Shown here: in pieces, positions 8,251-16,446 of the stretch
Layout: each line of letters begins with the position of its first letter
Numbering within the stretch: the stretch's first letter is position 1
Origin: an uncultured Eubacteriales bacterium
Lineage (GTDB): Bacteria > Bacillota > Clostridia > UBA1381 > UBA9506
Reading direction: 5' to 3'
DNA: 45,724 nucleotides
Assembly (NCBI GenBank): GCA_949299615.1
Contig: CASGBM010000002.1
Span: 1 to 45,724 of the forward strand
Translations under genes and position numbers: made by a program
The notes under the pieces: model-generated
What the model was told of the DNA's origin: nothing
The model's database searches: none
What the model saw: only the letters and a program-made list of their open reading frames with translations

Positions 8251-8625
8251 ATGTGTAATTGTTTTAATACCGGCCGTACCGGCAGCTGCGCAGCCCTGAG
8301 TGCAAATGAAGTCCGCGAAGCTGTACGTACAGCCGAAGCTGCTGCTTGCGCAGCAGAAGCTGCCGCCCGCGAAGCGGAAGAAGCTGCCTGCAAGGCCGCC
8401 AAAATCGTAAAAAGCGCTGACAATGCTGTGTGTGCAGCGGAAGCCGCCGCGCAAAAAGCTTGCCATTGTGCAAAAGCCGCAGAAGCTGCCAAAGACCGCA
8501 TTGCCTATATGTTAGAGCAAATGAACGGTGCCTGCGGCCAGACTTGCCAACCATCTGCCAGCGGCTGCGCGGCAGAAACGGATGACAGCCCGTCTGCCGG
8601 CTGTGGATGCGAATATCGGTACTAA
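8251..8625 (+). CDS. Small Ala/Cys-rich repetitive protein, possible spore-coat-type protein
   Basis: 124 residues from an ATG with GGAGG at good spacing; the frame extends upstream but the ribosome site decides the start. Three parts are visible: a Cys-containing N terminus (MCNCFN), a central heptad-like alanine region (AEAAACAAEAAAREAEEAAC and similar, about residues 25-85) that should form a long helix or coiled coil, and a Cys-rich tail ending CGCEYRY. It has eleven or more cysteines and no signal peptide or membrane segment. I do not recognise a family. Terminal CNC/CGC motifs, low complexity and the sigma-K-like promoter suggest a disulfide-linked or metal-binding spore-layer protein, but this is inference only. 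Confidence 0.6.
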   Translation: MCNCFNTGRTGSCAALSANEVREAVRTAEAAACAAEAAAREAEEAACKAAKIVKSADNAVCAAEAAAQKACHCAKAAEAAKDRIAYMLEQMNGACGQTCQPSASGCAAETDDSPSAGCGCEYRY

Positions 8626-8644
8626 GTTTCCGATGTCTCTTTTA

Positions 8645-8692
8645 CCGGCTCTCCGTCTGCATAAAATGCAGCCGGGGATCTGTGTTTTTTTG
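8645..8692 (+). terminator. Terminator of the Ala/Cys-rich gene
   Basis: CCGGCT (8645-8650) pairs with AGCCGG (8670-8675), enclosing CTGCAT-AAA-ATGCAG. A GT-rich stretch and a T7 run follow. Confidence 0.7.
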
Positions 8693-8775
8693 TTTTAAAT
8701 ACGCGGCTGCCGCAATTTTGAAAGGGACGCACAGCAGGATTTTTACAAAATTCACAAAAAATTAAAATACTTGAC

Positions 8776-8803
8776 TTGACAAAAAAATGTTTTGTGCTAA
8801 AAT
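8776..8803 (+). promoter_or_regulatory. Sigma-A promoter of htpG
   Basis: TTGACA (8776-8781), 16 bases, TAAAAT (8798-8803). The predicted start at about 8810 falls inside the CIRCE operator. Confidence 0.85.
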
Positions 8804-8807
8804 AGAG

Positions 8808-8834
8808 TTAGCACTCGATAGAGCAGAGTGCTAA
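8808..8834 (+). promoter_or_regulatory. CIRCE operator (HrcA binding site)
   Basis: TTAGCACTC, 9 bases, GAGTGCTAA: an exact match to the CIRCE consensus. It overlaps the predicted transcription start of htpG, so HrcA binding should repress htpG and misfolded protein should induce it. Confidence 0.95.
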
Positions 8835-8866
8835 TAATACCACAAATAGCAGGAGGCATTTTAAGA

Positions 8867-10768
8867 ATGGCTAAAAAACAATTTAAATCTGAATCCAAAC
8901 GTTTGTTGGACCTGATGATCCATTCTATCTATACGCACAAGGAGATTTTTCTGCGCGAGCTGATTTCCAACGCCAGCGACGCTATCGACAAGCTGTATTA
9001 CCGCGCGCTCACCGATGACTCCCTCTCGTTTGACCGCGAGAATTATTATATCCGCATCGATGTTGACAAAGAAGCGCGCACGCTTACCATCACAGATACC
9101 GGTATCGGCATGAGCAAAGAAGAACTCGAATCAAACCTTGGCACCATTGCCAAAAGCGGCTCTTTAGACTTTAAGAAAGAACATAAAATTGAAGAAGACG
9201 CCGATATTATCGGACAGTTCGGCGTAGGGTTCTATTCCGCGTTTATGGTGGCGGATACCGTCACCGTTACCAGCAAGCAGCTCGGCAGCAATGAGGCGTA
9301 TCAATGGCAGTCTTCCGGCGCCGACGGCTATACCATAGAACCGTGCGGGAAAGATTCTGTCGGAACCCAGATCGTGCTGAAACTAAAGGAAAATACCGAA
9401 GAGGAATCTTATGACGAGTTTTTAGAGGAATATCGTCTGCGCAGTATAGTAAAAAAATATTCCGACTATATCCGTTACCCCATTAAAATGCTGGTAACCA
9501 AAAGCCGTCCGAAGCCGAAAAAAGACGAAAACGACAAGGATGAAAAAGTGGAATACGAAAGCTATCAGGAAGATGAAATTTTAAACTCGATGATTCCGAT
9601 CTGGCGCAAAAACAAATCGGAATTGACGCAAGAGGACTATAACAATTTTTATAAAGAGAAGTTTTATGACTATGAAGACCCGCTGCTTACGATTCATACC
9701 AGTGCAGACGGTGTCACCAGCTACAAAGCGCTTTTGTACATCCCCGCACACGCTCCGTTTGACTATTATACGAAAGAATATGAAAAAGGGCTTCAGCTGT
9801 ATGCAAACGGCGTTATGATTATGGATAAGTGCGCAGATCTCCTGCCGGATTGCTTTGGTTTTGTCAAAGGTCTGGTGGATTCTGCAGATTTGTCTTTAAA
9901 TATTTCCCGAGAGATCCTGCAGCATGACCGTCAGTTAAAGGTAATTGCAAACCATTTGCAGAAGAAAATCAAAAGCGAACTGAGCAATTTGCTGAAAAAC
10001 GACCGGGAAAAATATGAAAAATTTTACCAGGCGTTCTCCCGTCCTCTGAAATTTGGCATTTATAACGAGTTTGGAAGGGACAAAGATTTGCTAAAAGATC
10101 TTTTGATGTTCTGCTCGTCCAAAGAGAAAAAGATGGTTACGCTTTCGGAATATGTTTCCCGTATGCCGGAAGACCAAAAATATATTTATTACGCCAGCGG
10201 CGAAAGCGTAGACAAAGTGGAAAAACTGCCGCAGACGGAACGGATTATGGACAAAGGCTATGAAATTTTGTATTTTATCGAAGATGTGGATGAATTTGCC
10301 ATCCAGATGCTGCGCGAATTTGAAGGGAAAGAATTTAAATCCGTATCGGCAAGCGACTTAGGACTTGATAACGAGGAAGAAAAGAAAGAGGAAGAAAAGA
10401 AAGAAACAGAGAACAAAGAGCTGTTTGCCTTTATGAAAGATGTGCTGGAAGGTAAAGTGAAAGATGTAAAAGCATCAACAAGGCTCAAAACGCATCCGGT
10501 TTGCCTATCTAGTGAAGGGATGCTCTCCATTGAGATGGAAAAAGTGTTAAATTCTATGCCGACAGACAACAAAGTAAAAGCGGAGCGGATTTTAGAAATT
10601 AATGTAAACCACCCCATTTTTGATAAGCTGACCGATATGCTCAAAACCGATAAGGACAAGCTGAAAAAATATACCGAGGTTTTATATGACGGCGCACTGT
10701 TAATCGAAGGGCTCTCGGTTGACGATCCGGTTGCTTTTTCCAATAACATCTGCGATTTGATCGGATGA
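8867..10768 (+). CDS. htpG: Hsp90-family molecular chaperone HtpG
   Basis: 633 residues from the ATG at 8867, set by AGGAGG at 8851. The N-terminal GHKL ATPase is evident: [20 protein letters not shown], and the lid-side [15 protein letters not shown]. The middle domain (with NISREILQ) and the C-terminal dimerisation domain follow. A charged [12 protein letters not shown] linker near residue 510 precedes the C-terminal domain. It is a cytosolic chaperone that acts on partly folded clients. It is monocistronic, with a strong promoter and CIRCE upstream and a terminator downstream. Confidence 0.97.
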   Translation: MAKKQFKSESKRLLDLMIHSIYTHKEIFLRELISNASDAIDKLYYRALTDDSLSFDRENYYIRIDVDKEARTLTITDTGIGMSKEELESNLGTIAKSGSLDFKKEHKIEEDADIIGQFGVGFYSAFMVADTVTVTSKQLGSNEAYQWQSSGADGYTIEPCGKDSVGTQIVLKLKENTEEESYDEFLEEYRLRSIVKKYSDYIRYPIKMLVTKSRPKPKKDENDKDEKVEYESYQEDEILNSMIPIWRKNKSELTQEDYNNFYKEKFYDYEDPLLTIHTSADGVTSYKALLYIPAHAPFDYYTKEYEKGLQLYANGVMIMDKCADLLPDCFGFVKGLVDSADLSLNISREILQHDRQLKVIANHLQKKIKSELSNLLKNDREKYEKFYQAFSRPLKFGIYNEFGRDKDLLKDLLMFCSSKEKKMVTLSEYVSRMPEDQKYIYYASGESVDKVEKLPQTERIMDKGYEILYFIEDVDEFAIQMLREFEGKEFKSVSASDLGLDNEEEKKEEEKKETENKELFAFMKDVLEGKVKDVKASTRLKTHPVCLSSEGMLSIEMEKVLNSMPTDNKVKAERILEINVNHPIFDKLTDMLKTDKDKLKKYTEVLYDGALLIEGLSVDDPVAFSNNICDLIG

Positions 10769-10818
10769 TTTTAAAACTGTATTGAAAACGGATACCGCGC
10801 AGAATTTGCGTTGTTCCT

Positions 10819-10852
10819 GCCCCGGCTCCGACTGAGAGCAGGGGCTTTTTTC
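10819..10852 (+). terminator. Terminator of htpG
   Basis: GCCCCGGCTC and GAGCAGGGGC (one mismatch) around a 7-base loop, followed by T6. Confidence 0.85.
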
Positions 10853-10887
10853 TCTCTATGCAGAATGTTATCCTCGGTTCCGCACCA

Positions 10888-10916
10888 AAAAAGGCGCTCT
10901 CTCAAAGCGCCTTTTT
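10888..10916. terminator. Bidirectional terminator between htpG and the SGNH gene
   Basis: AAAAAGGCGCT, 7 bases, AGCGCCTTTTT. It works on both strands and ends the SGNH hydrolase transcript from the right. Confidence 0.8.
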
Positions 10917-10963
10917 GGGGTGTCAATATCCGTTTTAACCTATCCTTTGGTTTGCGCTTTCTC

Positions 10964-11596
10964 TCACATTGCTCCGACAGCCTTAAGCCACTCTATCGCA
11001 AGCAGTGCATGCCCTTCCGGCGTTGGGTGCACACCGTCTGCCGACCAGGTGTGTTCTCCCTTTTTCGTTTGGTAAGCACGGTTCATAATCCCGTCACAAG
11101 GGATAAACACATCCGCATAGCTAAGCGCCAGTTCGCGCATGGCATGGATTTTCGGATCAAGATCCTCGCGCCAAGCGATACGGTCTTGCGGATAGGGGAG
11201 CAAAAACGGTTCCATCATAATAATTTTGGTATTGGGAAGTTCTTTTTTCACCCTGGATAAAAGGAGTTCATAATTATCCCGATAGCGCTCCACCGGCGTT
11301 ATCTGATCGCTGTCAAACCGTCTCCAGCAATCGTTGATCCCGATTAAAATGGAGAGCACATCCGGTGCCAAGCGAATGCAATCCTCCGTCCACCGGTCTA
11401 TCAAATGCGTTGTTGTATTGCCGCTGACGCCGCGGTTTAAAAATGTTACATCCATCTCAGGATGCAGTGCAGAAAATAAAGATGCGGCATAGCGCGGGTA
11501 GCCCAGGCCCAAATCCTGTGCATCTTCCCGGACACGCATAGCGTCCGTTATGCTGTCCCCCTGAAACAAAACGGTCGAATGATTTTCAATAAACAT
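10964..11596 (-). CDS. SGNH/GDSL-type hydrolase (lipase or esterase family)
   Basis: 210 residues with all four SGNH blocks: block I FQGDSITD (nucleophile Ser15), block II NRGVSGNTT, block III GINDCWRR, and block V DGVHPTPEGH with the catalytic Asp and His. There is no signal peptide, so it is probably cytoplasmic. Family members deacylate or deacetylate lipids or sugars; the substrate is not evident. It is monocistronic, with AAGGAGAG before the ATG and its own promoter at 11628-11656. Confidence 0.85.
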   Translation of the reverse strand: MFIENHSTVLFQGDSITDAMRVREDAQDLGLGYPRYAASLFSALHPEMDVTFLNRGVSGNTTTHLIDRWTEDCIRLAPDVLSILIGINDCWRRFDSDQITPVERYRDNYELLLSRVKKELPNTKIIMMEPFLLPYPQDRIAWREDLDPKIHAMRELALSYADVFIPCDGIMNRAYQTKKGEHTWSADGVHPTPEGHALLAIEWLKAVGAM

Positions 11597-11627
11597 ACAC
11601 GCCTCTCCTTTTCTTCAAATTAAACCT

Positions 11628-11656
11628 ATTGTAACACAAAAAATTAAGAAACACAA
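11628..11656 (-). promoter_or_regulatory. Promoter of the SGNH hydrolase gene
   Basis: On the minus strand TTGTGT (11651-11656), 17 bases, TACAAT (11628-11633). Confidence 0.65.
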
Positions 11657-11855
11657 TGTACACTTTTTCATATACTTTCCCAAATATGAAACAACCGTGA
11701 TACGGCAAACGGGTTTCAGCCGGCGAAAGCTGTACGTTTTCTGCTGCGCTGGCAAACGGCTGCACGTCTTATTTTATTCTCCGCCCCTTTTCATGAGCGC
11801 CTTTACAAAAAGGAAAATATTTTTCTTTGTCCCGGTAAATTGCATGGTATTATGC

Positions 11856-11884
11856 TTGCAAATAATACGGTTCCATTTTATAAT
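11856..11884 (+). promoter_or_regulatory. Promoter of the DUF5131 gene
   Basis: TTGCAA (11856-11861), 17 bases, TATAAT (11879-11884), about 30 bases ahead of the ATG at 11916. Bases 11660-11850 hold no gene I can support. Confidence 0.75.
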
Positions 11885-11915
11885 AAAAGAAAATGGATCG
11901 GCTGGAGGTGGATGT

Positions 11916-12635
11916 ATGGCTACATGGAATTTATGGCACGGCTGTCATAAAATCAGCCCAGGCTGTCAGCATTGCTATGTTTACCGTCAGGATGAGCAGC
12001 ATGGAAAAGACAGCTCGATTGTTACCAAAACTGCCAATTTTTATTTGCCAATCAAAAAAGACCGGCACAAAAACTATAAACTTGCGTCCGGCAGTTTGGT
12101 TTACACCTGCTTTACCTCTGACTTTTTCTTAGAAGACGCAGACTGCTGGCGCCAGGAGGCATGGGAGATGATCCGCACACGCAGGGATCTTCATTTCCTG
12201 TTTGTCACCAAGCGGATCCATCGGTTTTACGATTGTATTCCATCTGACTGGGGCAGCGGATACCCCAATGTCACCATTTGCTGTACGGTTGAAAACCAAG
12301 ACCGCGCCGATGCGCGCCTTCCCATTTTTTTGTCTGCGCCGATTTGCCGCAAGGAAATTGTCTTGGAGCCGCTGCTTGAGCCTGTTGACCTTTCCGCTTA
12401 CCTCTGTCCGCAGATCAAAGGTGTGACCGTAGGCGGCGAATCCGGTCCGCAGGCGCGTCCGTGCAATTATGATTGGATTTTATCTCTTCGCAGGCAGTGC
12501 ATGGATGCCGGCGTGCCGTTTCATTTTAAACAGACCGGAAAGCGGTTTGTAAAAGACGGAAAGTTATATGTAATTGCGCGCAAATATCAGCACGCGCAGG
12601 CAAAAAAAGCCGGAATTGATTTTACGCCGCTTTGA
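11916..12635 (+). CDS. DUF5131 (phage Gp37/Gp68) family protein
   Basis: 239 residues from the ATG at 11916, set by GGAGGTGG and by the promoter just upstream; the open frame further upstream is not used. The family hallmark WHGCHKISPGCQHCY at residues 5-19 gives a C-x6-C-x2-C cluster resembling radical-SAM iron-sulfur motifs. GGESG near residue 175 and FKQTG near 210 are also typical of the family. The protein is soluble. Its biochemical role is not established. It occurs in phages and on chromosomes, and no phage genes surround it here. Confidence 0.75.
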   Translation: MATWNLWHGCHKISPGCQHCYVYRQDEQHGKDSSIVTKTANFYLPIKKDRHKNYKLASGSLVYTCFTSDFFLEDADCWRQEAWEMIRTRRDLHFLFVTKRIHRFYDCIPSDWGSGYPNVTICCTVENQDRADARLPIFLSAPICRKEIVLEPLLEPVDLSAYLCPQIKGVTVGGESGPQARPCNYDWILSLRRQCMDAGVPFHFKQTGKRFVKDGKLYVIARKYQHAQAKKAGIDFTPL

Positions 12636-12660
12636 TCTATTTGCTAAGTTTTACAACACG

Positions 12661-12688
12661 ATAGGAGGACGGGACGCCGTCCTCCTAT
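12661..12688 (+). terminator. 12-bp hairpin after the DUF5131 gene
   Basis: ATAGGAGGACGG, loop GACG, CCGTCCTCCTAT: a perfect stem 25 bases past the stop codon, followed by GGTATTTTC. A terminator is likely but the T-run is weak. Confidence 0.55.
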
Positions 12689-12729
12689 GGTATTTTCATT
12701 GTGCGTATCTTTATATTTTACACTTTCTC

Positions 12730-12817
12730 CGTAGGGTGCGGCGCTTGGTGCGCACCGCTAATTTTGCACGATATTGCAAATCTATTCAAACGGGACGTTG
12801 AGGCGCCGTCCCCTACG
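12730..12817. repeat. 88-bp element with imperfect terminal inverted repeats
   Basis: The ends CGTAGGGTGCGGCGC and the complement of GCGCCGTCCCCTACG match at 13 of 15 positions. The interior is AT-rich and non-coding. This resembles a small MITE-like or structured intergenic repeat. Copy number elsewhere cannot be seen. Confidence 0.4.
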
Positions 12818-12876
12818 ATTTTTCTATTTTCAAATAACAATATTTTTTCCATACCTATGCCTCAAACCAGCAAAAT

Positions 12877-12909
12877 ACAAAAATACAGCAGCTGCAAATT
12901 TGCAGCTGC
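12877..12909 (-). terminator. Terminator of the rnf-corA operon
   Basis: The 22-bp palindrome GCAGCTGCAAATTTGCAGCTGC (written here as GCAGCTGC/AAATTT/GCAGCTGC) at 12888-12909 is followed on the minus strand by TGTATTTTTG. It lies 27 bases past the corA stop. Confidence 0.75.
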
Positions 12910-12936
12910 CGCAGACAAAGGTTTTTCAATATGTCT

Positions 12937-13842
12937 TTAAAACCATTTTTTCTTTTTAAATATGATAATGTTCACCAAAATGACCAAAATGCAAAAAATG
13001 ATAACAACGGGATAGGCATATTTGGCGTGGTATTCCGGCATTTTGAGGTTCATCCCATACCAGCCGGCAACCAACGTAAGGGGCAGGAAAATCGTTGTAA
13101 CCACAGTAAAAAAACGCATGAGCGAATTTTGTTCATAGTCTTCCTGCGCCTGATAGGCTTCGCGCACCTGCGCGATATAGTCACGAAGCGTGGTCACGCT
13201 CGACAAAAGCCGGTTTGCCCGATTGGAAATCATATGAAAATACCGCAGCTTTTTCTCCGCGATCAGCCCATTTTCGTTATCTTCCAGCTCTTCTAAAATC
13301 TCCACCAGCCGTTCATAATGCCGCCGCAGAATCAAAAGCTTTTTGCGTAGAGACATGATTTCTGTAATATAATTCTTTTTCTTTCTCCCGGAAAACAGGC
13401 TCTCCTCCAAAGATGAAATCGCGGTTTCAAACTGTTCTAGCTCCAGGTTATCTTCATGCGTGATCCGGTCGAATACGCGGTACAGCACCCGGGAAAGATC
13501 GTCCGCCGCCGTATCGCCGTTTTCTAATATTTGCAGCAGCTGCTCACGCAAACGGCTGTCGCTGTAAAAAAACAGCAAATAATCCTTTGAAAAAAAGATA
13601 CAAAGCTTCCGTGGGTTTCCGGAAATTAACCCGGCATCCATTACATGAATTGTAATAAAATCAAATCCCTCGTGGCTTTCATATTTGGATACGTTTTCAT
13701 TGCCGCACGAATGCGCGATGGCTTCCGGAATCAGATGAAGCGCGGCCGCTTTTTGCGCGTCCTGCACCGGCAAAACAGCGGTAAAAATTCCTGTCTTCTT
13801 TTTTTCCCATTCTTCCAGTGACCGAAAAACCGAAACGCTCAC
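12937..13842 (-). CDS. CorA-family divalent metal ion transporter
   Basis: 301 residues starting at a GTG (13842) with AGAGGTG upstream; no ATG fits better. A cytoplasmic alpha/beta domain and long helices occupy residues 1-235. Two C-terminal membrane segments follow, with the signature YGMN between them (GWYGMNLKMPE), the selectivity motif of CorA channels for Mg2+, Co2+ or Zn2+. The C terminus is basic (KKKKWF). It starts 12 bases after rnfB and has no separate promoter, so it is most likely the seventh gene of the rnf operon. The ion carried is not shown by sequence. Confidence 0.85.
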   Translation of the reverse strand: MSVSVFRSLEEWEKKKTGIFTAVLPVQDAQKAAALHLIPEAIAHSCGNENVSKYESHEGFDFITIHVMDAGLISGNPRKLCIFFSKDYLLFFYSDSRLREQLLQILENGDTAADDLSRVLYRVFDRITHEDNLELEQFETAISSLEESLFSGRKKKNYITEIMSLRKKLLILRRHYERLVEILEELEDNENGLIAEKKLRYFHMISNRANRLLSSVTTLRDYIAQVREAYQAQEDYEQNSLMRFFTVVTTIFLPLTLVAGWYGMNLKMPEYHAKYAYPVVIIFCILVILVNIIIFKKKKWF

Positions 13843-13854
13843 AAAAGCACACCT

Positions 13855-14655
13855 CTATTCTTCTCCGCGCTTTTTAAACTCAATCACGTGTCTCGGGCAT
13901 TTAGACGCGCAGATTCCGCAGTTTACGCACTTATCATAATCGATTTTCGCAATATTATCCACAACGTGGATTGCGTCTTTCGGGCAATTCTTTTCACAGA
14001 TTTTACAGCCGATACAACCCGCCTGGCAAATATCTTTAATCACAACGCCTTTTTCTTTCGAGCGGCAGACCACAAACGTCCGCTGTTTTGCCGGGACAAG
14101 CTCGATGATCCGCTTCGGGCAGGTGGAAACACACGCACCGCATCCTGTACATTTGTCCCGGTCCACATGCGCTACGCCGTCGATGACATGAATTGCATCA
14201 AACAGACAGGCGCGCACACAGCTGCCATATCCCGTACAGCCGTACAGGCAGGTTTTTTCTCCGCCGCCGAACCGGTACACCGCCACACAATCCGTAATCC
14301 CGTCGTATTGATATTTTACCGATGTTTTGTCACACGTGCCGCTGCAAAGGACTTTTGCAACCATTTTTTCGCCGTCCTCCACCGAAACACCCATGATTTC
14401 TGCAATTTGATGGATATTTTCTTTTTTCGTGCTGGGACAGGCAGAAGGGTTTGCTTTTCCTGCCACAACTGCCTCGGCAAACGCCGAACAGCCGGCATAA
14501 CCGCAGCCGCCGCAGTTTGCGCCCGCCAAAAGCTCCTGCACCTGTTCAATGCGCTCATCTTTTTCCACCCGGAACGCCTTTGCCGCAACGCCGAGTAGCG
14601 CGCCGAACACCAGCCCCATAACTCCGAGAACTATAACCGGAATGATGATTTCCAT
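13855..14655 (-). CDS. rnfB: Rnf complex iron-sulfur subunit RnfB
   Basis: 266 residues. An N-terminal membrane anchor (residues 3-27) is followed by a [4Fe-4S] domain with Cys48, Cys51, Cys56 and Cys73 (NCGGCGYAGC ... CP). Several ferredoxin-type C-x2-C-x2-C-x3-CP motifs then run to the C terminus (CTGCGACVSTCP, CIGCKICEKNCP, CVNCGICASKCP, plus an atypical CLYGCTGYGSCVRAC). RnfB is the likely entry point for electrons from reduced ferredoxin. It starts 12 bases after rnfA with AAGGAGG. Confidence 0.95.
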   Translation of the reverse strand: MEIIIPVIVLGVMGLVFGALLGVAAKAFRVEKDERIEQVQELLAGANCGGCGYAGCSAFAEAVVAGKANPSACPSTKKENIHQIAEIMGVSVEDGEKMVAKVLCSGTCDKTSVKYQYDGITDCVAVYRFGGGEKTCLYGCTGYGSCVRACLFDAIHVIDGVAHVDRDKCTGCGACVSTCPKRIIELVPAKQRTFVVCRSKEKGVVIKDICQAGCIGCKICEKNCPKDAIHVVDNIAKIDYDKCVNCGICASKCPRHVIEFKKRGEE

Positions 14656-14667
14656 GTACCTGCCTCC

Positions 14668-15255
14668 TTAAAATTTCAAACCCTGGAATCCTAAAAACGC
14701 CATGGCGATCAGCCCCGCCGTAATCAGCGCGATCGGGAACCCCTGCAACGGTTTCGGAATGTCTGAGGTTTCCAGCCGCTCGCGCACGCCGGCAAACAGC
14801 ACAATCGCCAGCATGAACGAAATCCCGCCGGAAAAGCCGAACACAACCGAATGGATAAAATCGTACTGTTCCTGCACATTTAAAAGCGCAACGCCCAGCA
14901 CGGCGCAGTTTGTCGTTATCAGCGGGAGATAAATCCCCAGCGCATTATAAAGCGACGGGCTGAATTTTTGAATAACCATCTCCACAAACTGCACCAGCAC
15001 GGCGATCACCAAAATAAACGCCACCGTCTGCATATAGCCGATTCCGAGCGCATCCAGCAAAAAGACCTGCACGAGGTAGGTGCACGCGGAAGCCACCGTC
15101 ATGACAAACGTAACCGCCAGGCTCATCCCCACCGCGGTTTCCACTTTTTTTGAAACACCGAGAAAGGGGCAGATCCCGAGGAATTTTACCAATACAAAAT
15201 TGTTTACTAATATCGTACTCAAAGAAAGCAAGACCAATTCCACAAGCAAGCTCAT
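14668..15255 (-). CDS. rnfA: Rnf complex membrane subunit RnfA
   Basis: 195 residues with six hydrophobic segments, homologous to RnfE/NqrD/NqrE. The conserved [18 protein letters not shown] near residue 18 includes the Cys of the membrane-embedded iron-sulfur centre shared between RnfA and RnfE. Its ATG overlaps the rnfE stop by 4 bases, implying translational coupling. Confidence 0.95.
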   Translation of the reverse strand: MSLLVELVLLSLSTILVNNFVLVKFLGICPFLGVSKKVETAVGMSLAVTFVMTVASACTYLVQVFLLDALGIGYMQTVAFILVIAVLVQFVEMVIQKFSPSLYNALGIYLPLITTNCAVLGVALLNVQEQYDFIHSVVFGFSGGISFMLAIVLFAGVRERLETSDIPKPLQGFPIALITAGLIAMAFLGFQGLKF

Positions 15256-15860
15256 TCTTTTGCGCCCCCTTTCTCCTTCCGGCTGCGGATCAGGTTAATG
15301 CCGCCGATTAAAAGCCCCAGCACCATAAACGCTCCCGGAGGAAGAATTAAAATCGTCGCAGGGGAAAAACCGCTGCCAAAGACCGAGATTCCTAAAAATG
15401 TACCGTTTCCTAATATCTCGCGGATGGCGCTGATAATTGTGAGCGCGCCGGTAAAGCCCAGCCCGATTCCCAAGCCGTCGAGCGCAGAATTTCCGACCGT
15501 GTTTTTTGACGCGAACGCCTCGGCGCGCGCCAAAATAATACAGTTTACCACGATCAGCGGGATAAACAGCCCCAGCGATTTTGCAATGTCCGGCAAAAAT
15601 GCTTTTAAAAGCATTTCAATCGCGCTGACAAAGCCGGCGATAATGACAATATAAGAAGCAATTCGTATTTTATTCGGAATGAATTTGCGGCACAGCGAAA
15701 TTACGATATTTGACGCTACCAATACCGCCGTGGCAGAAAGCCCCATCCCGATCCCGTTTGTTATGCTTGTTGTTACGGCAAGGGTCGGACACATGCCCAA
15801 AAGCAGGACAAACGTCGGGTTTTCCTGAATCAGCCCTTTGGTAAATTCTTTTATCTGCAT
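15252..15860 (-). CDS. rnfE: Rnf complex membrane subunit RnfE
   Basis: 202 residues with six membrane segments. It carries the paired motif [17 protein letters not shown] near residue 15 and the internal-repeat counterpart [13 protein letters not shown] near 115. It works with RnfA in moving electrons across the membrane. The start follows GGGAGGG, 13 bases after rnfG. Confidence 0.95.
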   Translation of the reverse strand: MQIKEFTKGLIQENPTFVLLLGMCPTLAVTTSITNGIGMGLSATAVLVASNIVISLCRKFIPNKIRIASYIVIIAGFVSAIEMLLKAFLPDIAKSLGLFIPLIVVNCIILARAEAFASKNTVGNSALDGLGIGLGFTGALTIISAIREILGNGTFLGISVFGSGFSPATILILPPGAFMVLGLLIGGINLIRSRKEKGGAKE

Positions 15861-15873
15861 CCTGCGTCCCTCC

Positions 15874-16446
15874 CTACTGTAAATTTTTCACGGCATCTAC
15901 GGCGGCATTTACGCCCTCCGTCACCGCGTTTGACGTAATGGTCGCGCCGGAGATTGCCACAACTTCATTGTCTTTCGGCGTACCGCTTTTAATCACAGAA
16001 AGCGGATCTTTTACCGTTTTCCCATCAAACTGATCTTTAAATTTCGGCTCCTGTGCTTTCGAGCCCAGGCCCGGTGTTTCCGACAGAGAAACGATTTTGA
16101 TTCCTGTAAGCGTTTCATCCGGCTTTACGCCGACCATAATTTCAATCGCGCCGCCAAAGCCATTCGGGCTGACGCTCACGCAATAGCCGATCCGCTCTCC
16201 GGATGCGTCTTTTGCCGCATAAATTTCTTTCACGGGGACAGCCTGCTCCGCAAGGCCTGTCTCAATTTTTTCAAACTCTGCCGCGTCCGCCATAACCTCC
16301 TGGCGCGCCGCGGTTTGCTCTTTTTCGGTATTTTCTGCGATTTTCTGCTCCGTTACATCATTGGTAAAAGCCAAAAGCAGCGCCACCACAGCAGTAATGG
16401 CGAACAGGATCCCTGCCAGCACGATGGGGTTTTCATTTTTCTGCAT
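15874..16446 (-). CDS. rnfG: Rnf complex flavoprotein subunit RnfG
   Basis: 190 residues from the ATG at 16446, which has AGGAGG 8 bases upstream and overlaps the end of rnfD by 14 bases; upstream in-frame starts lack a site. One N-terminal membrane segment (residues 8-28) is followed by an extracytoplasmic FMN-binding domain. The covalent FMN-threonine motif is SGAT at residues 166-169. ApbE-type flavin transferase, needed for attachment, is not encoded in this window. Confidence 0.93.
   Translation of the reverse strand: MQKNENPIVLAGILFAITAVVALLLAFTNDVTEQKIAENTEKEQTAARQEVMADAAEFEKIETGLAEQAVPVKEIYAAKDASGERIGYCVSVSPNGFGGAIEIMVGVKPDETLTGIKIVSLSETPGLGSKAQEPKFKDQFDGKTVKDPLSVIKSGTPKDNEVVAISGATITSNAVTEGVNAAVDAVKNLQ

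Noticed and set aside
8740-8765. A third Rex operator upstream of htpG (TTGTGAATTTTGTAAAA on the minus strand)
   Set aside because: Only one half-site matches; the second half is not TTCACA or TTAACA.
11697-11915. An N-terminal extension of the DUF5131 protein
   Set aside because: The promoter and the GGAGGTGG ribosome site lie inside the extension, and the extra residues do not resemble the family.
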